Shown in pieces: positions 44,773 to 53,321 of a stretch of 64,000 nucleotides of DNA. The notes under the pieces are model-generated. The model saw only the letters and a list, made by a program, of their open reading frames with translations, searched no databases and had not been told where the DNA came from. Source of the DNA: Candidatus Viridilinea mediisalina (GTDB taxonomy: Bacteria; Chloroflexota; Chloroflexia; Chloroflexales; Chloroflexaceae); NCBI RefSeq assembly GCF_002532535.1, contig NZ_NQWI01000017.1, forward strand, positions 1 through 64,000, in the 5' to 3' direction. Made by a program: the position numbers and the translations under genes. Position 1 is the first letter of the stretch; every line of letters begins with the position of its first letter.

Positions 44773-45022
44773 AGGGTAGTGATCGATAACGCGGAGGGTT
44801 CCGCCCTCCGCAGCCCGATAGATAGTAACGCTTGGTTCCTTGTTACGTAGCGAAGTTTTAGAAGTTGTCTGAAAAGCTAGTGGGCACGCGTTGGAGTGCC
44901 GGCTTTAGCCGGCTGAAGTCGGCACTCCAACACCAGTTTGTAGACTTTTCAGACAGCCTCTTAGCCCACCCGCCCCGGCAGTAGCCCCATGGCGAGCCAG
45001 TAGACTAAAGTAAGGATAGCCG
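44773..45022. repeat. actB-actC gap: hairpin and family B element
   Basis: 44791-44811: hairpin GCGGAGGG-TTCCG-CCCTCCGC, no U-run, could pause or attenuate. 44862-44960: family B element with inverted ends TGTCTGAAAAG/CTTTTCAGACA and three GCCGGC-like centre arms (one reads GCCGGCTGAAGTCGGC), flanked by the direct repeat TTAG (44858-44861 and 44961-44964). It splits the act operon. Confidence 0.85.
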
Positions 45023-46462
45023 ATGGCACAGGCGCAACCTATCCGCACCAGCCCGCAGCCCGACCCCGGAGAGTCTTACCTCCTTGAAGGTGAGACCTAT
45101 GCATCAATGTCCAGCAAGATCGGCGATGTTCCCTTAGTATCGCCGCTCCAGACCTCACGGGGCTGGCTGGTGGGCTTCACCATCTCCTTCATTCTCTTGA
45201 TGGTGTATTTCGTATCAATCGGTTGGCTCTTCATTAAAGGTGTCGGTATCTGGGGTATTAATATCCCAGTTGGCTGGGCGATGGACATCATCAACTTCGT
45301 CTGGTGGATCGGTATTGGTCACGCTGGTACGCTGATTTCAGCCATTCTCTTGCTGCTGAACCAGGGTTGGCGTAATTCGATCAACCGCTTTGCTGAAGCG
45401 ATGACGCTCTTTGCCGTTGCCTGTGCCGGTATGTACCCGATCCTGCACCTTGGACGCCCGTGGCTCTTCTACTGGCTGATGCCCTATCCCAATACGATGG
45501 GCATGTGGCCGCAGTTCCGTAGCGCCCTGGCGTGGGACGTTTTCGCCATCTCGACCTACGCCAGCGTCTCGTTGGTCTTCTGGTTGGTTGGTCTCATCCC
45601 TGACTTTGCGACCCTCCGTGATCGGGCGAAGAATATCTGGGCCAAGCGTATCTACGGCGTTGCGGCGCTGGGTTGGCGCGGTTCGGCACGCCACTGGCAC
45701 CGCTACGAGATGGCTTCGCTCCTGCTGGCGGGCCTCTCGACCCCGCTGGTGGTCTCGGTTCACTCGATCATCTCGCTCGACTTTGCCATTTCCCAGGTGC
45801 CTGGCTGGCAGGTGACCATCTTCCCGCCCTACTTCGTTGCAGGTGCCGTCTTCGCCGGGTTTGCTATGGTGATCCTGCTGATGGCCCCGGTACGCAAATG
45901 GTACGGCTTCGAGAACTACATCACCATTCGCCACTTTGATGTCATGGCGAAAGTGATGTTAGCCACCGGCATGGTGGTGGTCTATGGCTACTTTATGGAG
46001 GTCTGGGCAGCGTTGTATGGTGGCAGCACCTACGAGGAATACCTGCTCTACAACCGTTTGTATGGGCCAAGTGCCTGGGCCTACTGGGGCTTGCTCTTCT
46101 GTAACGCAGTAGCGATCCAGCCCCTCTGGTTCAAACAGGTGCGCCAGAGTATCCCGGCCCTGATTGTCATCTCATTGATTGTCAGCGTGGGCATGTGGCT
46201 CGAACGGTACGTGATCATCGTCATCTCGCTTGAGCGTGATTTCCTGCCCTCGTCGTGGGGCCAGTACAACCCGACCTTCTGGGACTGGTCGCTCTACTTG
46301 GGTTCCTTCGGGCTCTTCTTCACGCTGCTCTTCCTGTTCGTTCGCGTGCTTCCGATGATCAACATCTTCGAGATGCGAATGTTCTTGCACCAAGAGCAGC
46401 AGCGGATGAACCGGAAGAAGCACCATGGCGAAGCGGGCCATGGCGGCGCAACGGCGGACTAG
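45023..46462 (+). CDS. actC: Alternative Complex III subunit C, NrfD-like membrane protein
   Basis: 479-residue polytopic subunit (about ten helices) of the NrfD/PsrC family, which holds the menaquinol site and a possible proton path. Conserved parts include WWIGIGHAGTLISAILLLLNQGWR, LGRPWLFYWLMPYPN and VHSIISLDFA. The His- and Lys-rich end (MNRKKHHGEAGHGG) is hydrophilic. Homologous to ActF later in the operon. Confidence 0.95.
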   Translation: MAQAQPIRTSPQPDPGESYLLEGETYASMSSKIGDVPLVSPLQTSRGWLVGFTISFILLMVYFVSIGWLFIKGVGIWGINIPVGWAMDIINFVWWIGIGHAGTLISAILLLLNQGWRNSINRFAEAMTLFAVACAGMYPILHLGRPWLFYWLMPYPNTMGMWPQFRSALAWDVFAISTYASVSLVFWLVGLIPDFATLRDRAKNIWAKRIYGVAALGWRGSARHWHRYEMASLLLAGLSTPLVVSVHSIISLDFAISQVPGWQVTIFPPYFVAGAVFAGFAMVILLMAPVRKWYGFENYITIRHFDVMAKVMLATGMVVVYGYFMEVWAALYGGSTYEEYLLYNRLYGPSAWAYWGLLFCNAVAIQPLWFKQVRQSIPALIVISLIVSVGMWLERYVIIVISLERDFLPSSWGQYNPTFWDWSLYLGSFGLFFTLLFLFVRVLPMINIFEMRMFLHQEQQRMNRKKHHGEAGHGGATAD

Positions 46463-46528
46463 TGCAGGAGTGCGATACGGGGGCGTTGCGCCTCGCCCCC
46501 GTTTAGCCTGGATAGTGGAAGTAGAACT

Positions 46529-47077
46529 ATGCAGAACCGAGCAGATGGTATCTACGGGGTCATGGCCGAGTTTGAAACCCCGGACGAACTGATCGCAGCA
46601 GCCCATGCCGCGAGACATGCGGGCTACACCCGTATGGATGCCTTCTCGCCCTTCCCGATTGAGGAGGTGATCGAGGAGGTTGCCCCCGGTGATACTGGCG
46701 TCCCCCGTCTGGTGCTGATTGCCGGGCTTACTGGCGCGGCGACGGGGTTCATTTTGCAGTACATCGGGAATGTTATTGACTACCCGCTCAACATTGGTGG
46801 GCGTCCGCTCGACATTACCAACTGGCCCGCAATGATCCCCATCACCTTCGAGATGGGCATCCTGATGGCCGCGTTTACGGCGGCTATCTCGATGGTGATT
46901 CTCAATGGCCTGCCGAGCCCCTACCATCCGGTGTTCAATGTGCCGCGTTTCGAGCGGGCTTCACAGGATGCCTTTTTCCTCTGTATTGAGGCTACCGACC
47001 CGCTCTTCGACCGCGCTCAGACTTCGTCATTCCTGCGTAGCCTTGGCCCGATGCAGGTGACTGAAGTCGCCGAATAG
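46529..47077 (+). CDS. actD: Alternative Complex III subunit D (DUF3341)
   Basis: 182 residues. Cytoplasmic N-terminal domain (GVMAEFETPDELIAAAHAARHAGYTRMDAFSPFPIEEV), two membrane helices, and a C-terminal cytoplasmic part ending DPLFDRAQTSSFLRSLGP. The DUF3341 fold is known from ACIII and related NrfD-type complexes, where it binds the ActC/ActF helices. Confidence 0.93.
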   Translation: MQNRADGIYGVMAEFETPDELIAAAHAARHAGYTRMDAFSPFPIEEVIEEVAPGDTGVPRLVLIAGLTGAATGFILQYIGNVIDYPLNIGGRPLDITNWPAMIPITFEMGILMAAFTAAISMVILNGLPSPYHPVFNVPRFERASQDAFFLCIEATDPLFDRAQTSSFLRSLGPMQVTEVAE

Positions 47078-47083
47078 GGGACG

Positions 47084-47713
47084 ATGATGCAGATGCAATC
47101 TTTGAATCGCTTTCGACGCTTCTTTCGCTACAGTTGGCTTGCGCTCTTGGTTCTGTTGCTCTCAGGTTGCCATTTTGACATGTACAACCAACCGAGCATC
47201 CGGACGTATGAGCCAAGCAGTTTCTTTGAAGATGGGCGCGGTTCGCGGCCCAATGTCGAGGGCGCAGTGGCGGTGAATGCGGCCTTCTACGACGAATACT
47301 TCTTGACCGGTTTGGTTGATGGGGTGCCGGGCGATGAGTTGCCGCTTGAGTTGACCCGTGAATTGCTGGAGCGTGGCCAGGCTCAGTACAACATCTGGTG
47401 TGCGGTCTGCCATGGCCATGCGGGGTATGGGGTGAGCGTGATTGCCCAGCGGGGCGGTATCGTGCCGGCCAACTTCCACCAGCAGCGCCTGCGTGATGCG
47501 TCGCTTGGTCACTTCTTTAACATTATGACCGTCGGCGTCTACCGGGGCGACCCCGAGCAGGATGGTTTCCGCTCAATGTACTCGTATGCTTCGCGCATTA
47601 GCGCCGAAGATCGCTGGGCAATTGCGGCCTACATCCGGGCCTTGCAGTTGAGCCAGAATGCGACCATTGACGATGTGCCCCAGGATAGGCGGGGAAATTT
47701 GGGGAACAACTAA
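47084..47713 (+). CDS. actE: Alternative Complex III subunit E, monoheme cytochrome c lipoprotein
   Basis: 209 residues. The signal LALLVLLLSGC is a lipobox, so the mature N-terminal Cys is lipidated. One heme site, CAVCH, in NIWCAVCHGHAGYG, with a distal Met expected (FRSMYSYASRI). It probably hands electrons from ActA to the soluble acceptor. Starts 6 bases after actD; the next ATG at 47087 is equally possible. Confidence 0.94.
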   Translation: MMQMQSLNRFRRFFRYSWLALLVLLLSGCHFDMYNQPSIRTYEPSSFFEDGRGSRPNVEGAVAVNAAFYDEYFLTGLVDGVPGDELPLELTRELLERGQAQYNIWCAVCHGHAGYGVSVIAQRGGIVPANFHQQRLRDASLGHFFNIMTVGVYRGDPEQDGFRSMYSYASRISAEDRWAIAAYIRALQLSQNATIDDVPQDRRGNLGNN

Positions 47714-47740
47714 GACGAGGATACAGGAAAGTTATCGAGT

Positions 47741-48970
47741 ATGGCAACTTCGACGCTCTCTCAAACCCGCGCCCCTGAGCTGAACTTCATCCAAATGATC
47801 GGCATTGGCGCTGCGGTGGTTGGCCTGGCGCTGCTGGCCCTCGGATTTACGATGGATCCGCTGCTCTTTGCCGAATCGTACATTTTTGGCTTCTACTTCA
47901 CGATGGCCTTCCCCTTGGGCTGTCTGATCTTCTTGATGATTCAGCACCTCACGGGGGGCGTTTGGGGTATCACTGCCCGGCGCATGCTTGAGGCGGGCGC
48001 GTTGGCGATGCCCATTTTCTTTCTGCTCAGCCTGCCGGTGGTCATGTTTGCCTATAATAGCCCCTTGCAGCTTGACCGCTTCATCTATCAGTGGGCCGAT
48101 CCCTCAGTGGTGACGCCTGGGGCTGAGAACTTTGATCCGCTGGTGGCGCACAAGACGCCGTGGCTCAGCCCGGTCTGGTTCGCGTCACGCATGGCGATCT
48201 ATTTTCTGATCTGGAGCGGGCTGGCGCTGCTCTTGCGGGCAGCTTCGCTACAGCAGGATCGCGGTGCCGATGCGGAGGCATGTCGTGAGCGGATGCGCCG
48301 CATTAGCGGTGCGGGCGCTGCCCTCTTCGTCTTGACCACTACCTTCTTCGCCCTTGATGTGGGCCTCTCGCTCGATGCCCACTGGTACTCGACAATGTAC
48401 GGGGCGCACTACATGGTCAATGGTGGCCTTGGTACCCTGGCCTTCCTGCTGCTGATGCTGAGCCAACTCCGCAGTACCCCGACCTTCGAGGAGCATGTAC
48501 CGATTAAGGCCATTCACGACTTGGGTAAGCTGCTCTTTGGCTTCACCGTCGTTTGGACCTACATCTCCTACGGGCAGTTCGTGATTATCTGGGCGGGCGA
48601 CGTGGCCGAGTTTACGCCTTGGTATGTGCGGCGTCAAGAGGGCGGTTGGGTCTTTGTCGCCTTGGCGCTGATGGCCTTTGCCTTCGCTGGCCCCTTCTTC
48701 GCGCTCCTTGGGCGCAAGCCGAAGCGCAACCTGGGTTACTTGGCAATCGTGGCGGCCTGGATTCTCCTCTTCCGCCTCGTGGATATGACGTGGGTCATTT
48801 TGCCTGAGTTCCACACGAACCTGAGCGACATCCACTTCATCAACTTTGCCGCGCCAATCGGCCTCTTTGGAATCTGGTTGGCGATCTGGGCTTGGAACAT
48901 GCAGCGCGCCCCGCTCTTGCCGATGAACGACCCCAATTTTGACAGCCTGCATGCCGGAGGTCACCACTAA
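47741..48970 (+). CDS. actF: Alternative Complex III subunit F, NrfD-like membrane protein
   Basis: 409-residue polytopic subunit homologous to ActC, about ten helices. Conserved stretches: FGFYFTMAFPLGCLIFLMIQHLTGG, RMAIYFLIWSGLALLLRAASL and DAHWYSTMYGAHYMVNGGLGTLAF. In ACIII structures ActF lacks the quinol site and may take part in proton movement. Its stop overlaps the start of actG by one base. Confidence 0.94.
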   Translation: MATSTLSQTRAPELNFIQMIGIGAAVVGLALLALGFTMDPLLFAESYIFGFYFTMAFPLGCLIFLMIQHLTGGVWGITARRMLEAGALAMPIFFLLSLPVVMFAYNSPLQLDRFIYQWADPSVVTPGAENFDPLVAHKTPWLSPVWFASRMAIYFLIWSGLALLLRAASLQQDRGADAEACRERMRRISGAGAALFVLTTTFFALDVGLSLDAHWYSTMYGAHYMVNGGLGTLAFLLLMLSQLRSTPTFEEHVPIKAIHDLGKLLFGFTVVWTYISYGQFVIIWAGDVAEFTPWYVRRQEGGWVFVALALMAFAFAGPFFALLGRKPKRNLGYLAIVAAWILLFRLVDMTWVILPEFHTNLSDIHFINFAAPIGLFGIWLAIWAWNMQRAPLLPMNDPNFDSLHAGGHH

Positions 48971-49383
48971 TGAGTTACCGTTACCAGGGTTCATTCCAGC
49001 GACCGCAGCCGCAGGCTTCCTACCAGCCCGCAGCGAAGCGGCGTCTGTCGGCCCAGCCGATTATGGCGGCCCTCTTAGGCACCTTTGTGGTCGTTAGTCT
49101 CCTTGTCCTGTTGGCTGGTCGCGTGCCCGGCCCGCCTGAGGTGCGCCCCCTTCCGGGTGTGGATTATCGCCAGTATGAGCAGCGTGATCTGCGTCTGCTC
49201 GGTGACGACGACGGCTATGGCTACACCGTTGAGGGCAATGTACACCTACCGATTGAGCGAGCCATGGATCTCCTGGTGCAGCGCGGCCTACCCACCGTAG
49301 CCGCCCCAGTAGAGGAAGTGGTCGTTGATGAGGATGAAGCGGAAGGCGAAGCGGCTGATGAGGAGGAGACGACCCAGCCGTAA
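48970..49383 (+). CDS. actG: Alternative Complex III subunit G
   Basis: 137 residues. One membrane helix (IMAALLGTFVVVSLLVLLAGRVPGPPEVRPLPG) after a polar Gln-rich N-terminus, followed by a motif typical of small cytochrome-complex subunits (VHLPIERAMDLLVQRGLP) and a very acidic tail. It is the last subunit of the operon by position; sequence is weakly conserved, so the call rests on context plus the motif. Confidence 0.85.
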   Translation: MSYRYQGSFQRPQPQASYQPAAKRRLSAQPIMAALLGTFVVVSLLVLLAGRVPGPPEVRPLPGVDYRQYEQRDLRLLGDDDGYGYTVEGNVHLPIERAMDLLVQRGLPTVAAPVEEVVVDEDEAEGEAADEEETTQP

Positions 49384-49490
49384 TCTGAGTTGAGTGATGA
49401 GTGATGAGTGACGAGATCAGTTCCCCTGCATCTACGCTAAGAGGCAGGGGAATTGTATTTTAGGCGTTTCGTTTGACTTCCTAAAAAACT

Positions 49491-49539
49491 GCTATGTGTT
49501 GGGTGTTGGCGGCTACGCCGCCACCACCCAACACATAGC
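49491..49539. terminator. Long GGCGGC-core hairpin after actG
   Basis: 23-base arms (49491-49513 and 49517-49539) with a TAC loop and one mismatch. The core TGGCGGC-n3-GCCGCCA is shared with 38567-38613. No clear U-run follows, so it may be a repeat rather than an intrinsic terminator; it probably reduces read-through into the rhodanese-like gene. Confidence 0.55.
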
Positions 49540-49563
49540 AACACTATTGATAAAGTGTAGATC

Positions 49564-50103
49564 ATGCCAGTAACAACAGATGAAGAAGAGCAAGAAGTAG
49601 TGACCAAGGGGCGGCGTAGTTGGTTGCCGCTGGCACTGGTGGGTGGCTTGGTTCTGATGGCCGCCCTCGTGGCCCTGCTGCTCACTGGGGGCGTTGATGG
49701 TCTACGGCCACCAGTGGCAGCGACGGCGCTGCCTGTGGCGGAGGAGGAGGTGCCAAGCCACGGGGGGCTGAATCCGGATGGCCCAGTGGTACTCGTGATC
49801 AGTCCGAGCGAGGCACACGCCCATTTTGATGCAGGAACGGCGCTCTTTATTGATGTACGGATGGGCAACGATTTTCGTGCTGGCCATATTCCGGGAGCGC
49901 TAACCATTACCTCGCGTGAGCTTGAAACCCTTCTGGAGCAGGTACCAGAGGGGGTGGTGCTGATCGCGTATGGTGATGCAGTACGCCCCGATTCGGGCAT
50001 GCGTGGGGCTCAGATCTTTATGGAGTTGGGCTACCCGCCTATGCTGGCGCTTGAGGGCGGCTTTCAGGCATGGGAAGCGGCGGGCTATCCGGTTGAGCGC
50101 TAG
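49564..50103 (+). CDS. Membrane-anchored rhodanese-like protein lacking the catalytic Cys
   Basis: 179 residues. An N-terminal helix (LPLALVGGLVLMAALVALLL) anchors a periplasmic rhodanese fold (FIDVRMGNDFRAGHIPGA and MELGYPPMLALEGGFQAWEAAGYPVER). The loop that should hold the persulfide cysteine reads VVLIAYGDAVRPDSGMRG, with no Cys, so sulfurtransferase activity is unlikely. It may bind a ligand or partner of the ACIII operon upstream. Its TAG stop abuts a family B element. Confidence 0.85.
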   Translation: MPVTTDEEEQEVVTKGRRSWLPLALVGGLVLMAALVALLLTGGVDGLRPPVAATALPVAEEEVPSHGGLNPDGPVVLVISPSEAHAHFDAGTALFIDVRMGNDFRAGHIPGALTITSRELETLLEQVPEGVVLIAYGDAVRPDSGMRGAQIFMELGYPPMLALEGGFQAWEAAGYPVER

Positions 50104-50204
50104 AAACTGTCTGAAAAGCTAGTGAGCAGGTGTTGGAGTGCCGGCTTTAGCCGGCTAAAGCCGGCACTCCAACGCGCTTGTTCATCGAATCTTCAGATAG
50201 CCGC
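50104..50204. mobile_element. Family B element after the rhodanese-like gene
   Basis: Inverted ends ACTGTCTGAAAAG and ATCTTCAGATAG, three GCCGGC in the core. It starts one base after the TAG stop of the upstream gene; the flanks are CTAG (50100-50103) and TTAG (50205-50208). Confidence 0.8.
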
Positions 50205-50241
50205 TTAGGATGCCTCTAGGCTCTGTGTAGGAACTTGGTGA

Positions 50242-50901
50242 TTAATCAGGCTCGATGCCCAACTCGCGCAGGCGCGCCGCTAGACGGGCGGCGCGTTGCT
50301 CGGCTTGGGCCACTTGGGCGCTCAGTTCTTGGTGGCTGCGGAAAGGCGTTCCATCGGGATGAAAGAGTTGCAACTCGGCTTGGCTGAGTTCAAAGCGAAT
50401 ACCAAGGCGCGGGCTGACCCAGCAGTGCATGTTTTCAAGTGGGCGCAAGCGCTCGTTGCTGCGTTGAAAACCGGCAAGATCGTGGCGTTGCGGATCAGGA
50501 TCGTAGGTATAATACTCTTCAACCCCATAGCGATCATAGAACTCAAGGCGTTCCAACATATCCTTGAAGCCATTTGCAGGCGAACGAATTTCAAAGACCA
50601 CCTGGGGGGCAATGTTTTGCTCTTCCCATTGACGATAGGAGCCGCGATCACCTTTGGGTCGCCCAAAGACCACCATTGTATCTGGGGCGCGACAGATCTC
50701 AGGGTGGCCTTGGACAGGATACCAGAGCAGATCGCCTGCAACAAAGACATCGTGATGGGCTTGGAAGAGGGTCTCTAGGTTCTCTTTTATCAACACAATC
50801 CAGCGAAACTGGCGCGTATTATCAGCCATAGGTTGACCATCAGCCTCTGGGTAGTAGCTATGTCCTGTGTGGGTAACAGAGGGAGCGTTGATTGGTTGCA
50901 T
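50242..50901 (-). CDS. Uma2 family endonuclease-like protein (DUF820)
   Basis: 219 residues. Uma2 (PD-(D/E)XK-like) features: FVAGDLLWYPVQGHPEICRAPDTMVVFGRP with the metal Asp, and PQVVFEIRSPANGFKDM, in which the usual catalytic E-x-K is E-x-R. Then FYDRYGVEEYYTYDPD and a coiled-coil C-terminus (SAQVAQAEQRAARLAARLRELGIEPD). Uma2 proteins are abundant in Chloroflexota and cyanobacteria and their role is not settled. GGAGG lies before the ATG. Confidence 0.85.
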   Translation of the reverse strand: MQPINAPSVTHTGHSYYPEADGQPMADNTRQFRWIVLIKENLETLFQAHHDVFVAGDLLWYPVQGHPEICRAPDTMVVFGRPKGDRGSYRQWEEQNIAPQVVFEIRSPANGFKDMLERLEFYDRYGVEEYYTYDPDPQRHDLAGFQRSNERLRPLENMHCWVSPRLGIRFELSQAELQLFHPDGTPFRSHQELSAQVAQAEQRAARLAARLRELGIEPD

Positions 50902-50933
50902 CGCGTACCTCCAGGTGTGTTAGCGAAGGGTGT

Positions 50934-50956
50934 GTGCGGGAACCCGCTTCCCGCAC
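50934..50956. repeat. Family C palindrome between divergent genes
   Basis: Arms 50934-50944 and 50946-50956 with one mismatch; core CGGGAACC-n-GCTTCCCG. It lies between two divergent genes, where a terminator is not expected. Confidence 0.6.
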
Positions 50957-50995
50957 GTACACGCTCCCCAATTGTACCAGTAATAGCACAACGAC

Positions 50996-51886
50996 ATGAA
51001 CGATAATATAGGCATCCGATCTGCACCTAGTGCGATGTTGCGGGCGGCAGGTTGGATGGTGGGGGCTTTGGTCTCGTTTACGACCATGGCGCTGGCTGGG
51101 CGCGAGCTTGCGGCTGAGTTGAGTACCTTTCAGATTCTCTTTTTTCGTAGTCTGATCGGGGTGTTGCTGCTGGTTGGGTTATTGGGGCGGACAGGCTGGG
51201 GCCAGTTGCGTACGCAGCAATGGCGGCTGCATGTGGGCCGTAACCTGGCCCATTTCGGTGGGCAGTTTGGCTGGTTCTACGGGCTGGCCATGATCCCGCT
51301 GGCTGAAGTCTTTGCGCTCGAGTTTACCGCACCGATCTGGACGGCGCTCTTGGCGGCGTTATGGTTGGGTGAGCGCATGAGTCGGACGCGGGTGCTGGCG
51401 ATTGGCTTGGGCATGGTGGGGCTGCTGATCATCCTGCGTCCCGGTTTTCAGGAGTTGCATCCGGCAACCTTGGGGGTGCTGTTGGGTGCAATGGGCTTTG
51501 CGGTGGCCCATATTCTGACGAAGCGTTTGGCGCGTCATGATACACCCATATGCATCCTGTTTTACATGACGATCATTCAGTTGCCCTTGGCCTTGATCCC
51601 TACCTTGAGTAATTGGGTGGTGCCTGCGGTGGCGCTGTGGCCTTGGTTGGTCTTGGTGGGCTTGTGTGCGTTGAGCGCACACTACTGCCTCACGCGGGCC
51701 TTGAGCCTCGCGGATGCCACTGTGGTGGTACCGATGGATTTTTTGCGCTTGCCGCTGATCGCGGTGGTGGGGATGCTCTTCTACCAAGAGCCGTTTGATG
51801 GCTTGGTGCTGCTTGGTGCCGCTGTGATGATGGTGGGCATCTGGATCAATGTGTGGGGCGAGCGGCGGCGTGAGCGAGAGCGGTGA
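50996..51886 (+). CDS. EamA/DMT-family transporter
   Basis: 296-residue membrane protein with ten helices in two EamA repeats (FRSLIGVLLLVGLLG ... LAEVFALEFTAPIWTALLAALWLGERMSRTRVLAIGLGMVGLLIILRPG, then DATVVVPMDFLRLPLIAVVGMLFYQEPFDGLVLLGAAVMMVGIWIN). Drug/metabolite transporters of this family export amino acids, nucleotides or drugs; the substrate cannot be read from sequence. Ends in an arginine-rich cytoplasmic tail. Confidence 0.88.
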   Translation: MNDNIGIRSAPSAMLRAAGWMVGALVSFTTMALAGRELAAELSTFQILFFRSLIGVLLLVGLLGRTGWGQLRTQQWRLHVGRNLAHFGGQFGWFYGLAMIPLAEVFALEFTAPIWTALLAALWLGERMSRTRVLAIGLGMVGLLIILRPGFQELHPATLGVLLGAMGFAVAHILTKRLARHDTPICILFYMTIIQLPLALIPTLSNWVVPAVALWPWLVLVGLCALSAHYCLTRALSLADATVVVPMDFLRLPLIAVVGMLFYQEPFDGLVLLGAAVMMVGIWINVWGERRRERER

Positions 51887-51896
51887 GAGAGAGTTT

Positions 51897-52165
51897 GTGG
51901 AGAGGTACAGAGAATTTTACCACAGAGGCACTGAGAGCACAGAGGAGGGCAAGTAGTATTATTTTGACACTTCCGGCAAGGACGGTAAATGCCCTGAAAC
52001 CATCCCTATCCTAAGAGGCTGTCTGAAAAGGCCATGAACTGGCGTTGGAGTGCCGGCTTCAGCCGGCTAAAGCCGGCACTCCAACGCGTACCCACTAACT
52101 TTTCAGATAGCTTCTAAGTAAAAACTCTGTGCCCTCGGTGCCTCTGTGGTGTAATCCTCTGTATC
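51897..52165. mobile_element. Family F element with a family B element inside
   Basis: Arms: 51897-51943 (GAGGTACAGAG ... ACCACAGAGGCACTGAG) and 52124-52165 (its reverse complement, through CTCGGTGCCTCTGTGGTG). Between them a family B element occupies 52016-52113, flanked by CTAAG on both sides (52011-52015 and 52114-52118). The right arm encodes the C-terminus of the next gene. Confidence 0.8.
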
Positions 52166-52899
52166 TCGACCTCAGCCAACACCTCAGCAATATGGAGGAC
52201 ACGGACGTTGCTCTGTTGGCGCGAGAGCCCGCCAGCGATCTGGGTCATGCAAGAGGCATCGCCCGTAACGATGAGGTCGGCCCCACTGGCTTCGATCTGT
52301 GCGAGTTTGCGGGCGAGCATTGTTTCTGAGATGGCGGCATGTTTGACCGCAAAGAGGCCACCAAAGCCACAACATTCGCTACAACCGTCGAGGGGGCGCA
52401 CTTCGGCAGCACGTATGGCATTGAGTAGGGTGCGTGCTTGTGGGCCTACACCGAGGTAGCGTAGACCATGGCAGGCATCGTGGTAGGCAATGCGCCCCTG
52501 GTAGTGTGCGCCTACATCACTGACGCCCAAGCGATCCACAAGGTACTCACTCAGTTCATAGGTGCGCCCAGCCAACTCGTGGGCAAGGTTAGCGTAGGGG
52601 CTATGGGCGAAAAGCTCGGCGTAGAGATGGCGGATCATTGCTGTACACGAACCAGAGGGCAATACTACGTCACCTTGGTTGCGTAGGACTTCGATGGTAC
52701 GGGCTGCAATTGCATAGCTCTCGTCGCGGAACCCAGCGTTGAACGCCATTTGACCGCAGCAGGTCAAGCCTTTGGGTACATGCACGCGAACCCCTTGGCT
52801 TTCGAGCAACTGTACGCTTGCTTGGCCAATCGTTGGATAGACCTGATCCACAATACAGGTGACAAAGAGGGTTGCACGTCGTTGGGCAGAGGTAACCAT
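52114..52899 (-). CDS. LutA/YkgE-type (Fe-S)-binding oxidoreductase subunit
   Basis: 261 residues. Two CCG domains: LFVTCIVDQVYP...GLTCCGQMAFN...SGSC and AYHDACHG...GCSECCGFGGLFAVK...GDASC. This pattern matches LutA, part of L-lactate or glycolate oxidation, or heterodisulfide-reductase-type complexes. No LutB or LutC is adjacent. The last about 15 residues (EIQRITPQRHRGHRVFT) are encoded by a family F arm, and the TAG stop lies within the CTAAG flank of a family B element, so two insertions have rewritten the gene end. Confidence 0.85.
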   Translation of the reverse strand: MVTSAQRRATLFVTCIVDQVYPTIGQASVQLLESQGVRVHVPKGLTCCGQMAFNAGFRDESYAIAARTIEVLRNQGDVVLPSGSCTAMIRHLYAELFAHSPYANLAHELAGRTYELSEYLVDRLGVSDVGAHYQGRIAYHDACHGLRYLGVGPQARTLLNAIRAAEVRPLDGCSECCGFGGLFAVKHAAISETMLARKLAQIEASGADLIVTGDASCMTQIAGGLSRQQSNVRVLHIAEVLAEVEIQRITPQRHRGHRVFT

Positions 52900-53321
52900 A
52901 GGGAAATTCCTTGTTCAGCATGACAAGGCACGCACAACGCTATCTACGTGGCTTTCAGCTTTACCGTCGTAGTGCCGACTTTAGTCGGCTTCCGGGGGTT
53001 GTCGGCGACCTCAGCCGACTAAAGTCGGCACTACCTAATGGCCCAAACCGGGCGAGGTTCACCACGAGGGAAGCCCTATCTACATGGCTTTCAGCTTTAC
53101 CGTCGTAGTGCCGACTTTAGTCGGCTTCCGGGGGTTGTCGGCGACCTCAGCCGACTAATGGTCTTCCAGTAAATAATCCGCTAACCAGACCTCGCAAATC
53201 TGGCATATCTATCAGGTCTAGCCCGTGCCGCGACACCGGATTAATTTCTGGAACACCATAAGTCGGCACTACCTAATACGGTAAAGTGATCTCGAACCAT
53301 TTGCACCCCATCCCTTATAGC
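52900..53321. repeat. Two family A elements, one interrupted
   Basis: About 52960-53035 and about 53096-53275 carry GTAGTGCCGACTTTAGTCGGC, the spacer TTCCGGGGGTTGTCGGCGACC and the closing palindrome. The two share flanks (GGCTTTCAGCTTTACC), so the pair arose by duplication. In the second copy the closing palindrome is split by a 102-base insertion (53158-53259). No gene. Confidence 0.85.
53158..53259. mobile_element. 102-bp MITE inserted in a family A palindrome
   Basis: Terminal inverted repeats of 23 bases (53158-53180 and 53237-53259, 20 of 23 matching), starting ATGGT and ending ACCAT. Flanked by TA / TA, so a TA target duplication is possible. The interior folds (CCAGA/TCTGG and AGACCT/AGGTCT). 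Non-coding. The uninterrupted neighbour copy shows what the empty site looked like. Confidence 0.75.
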
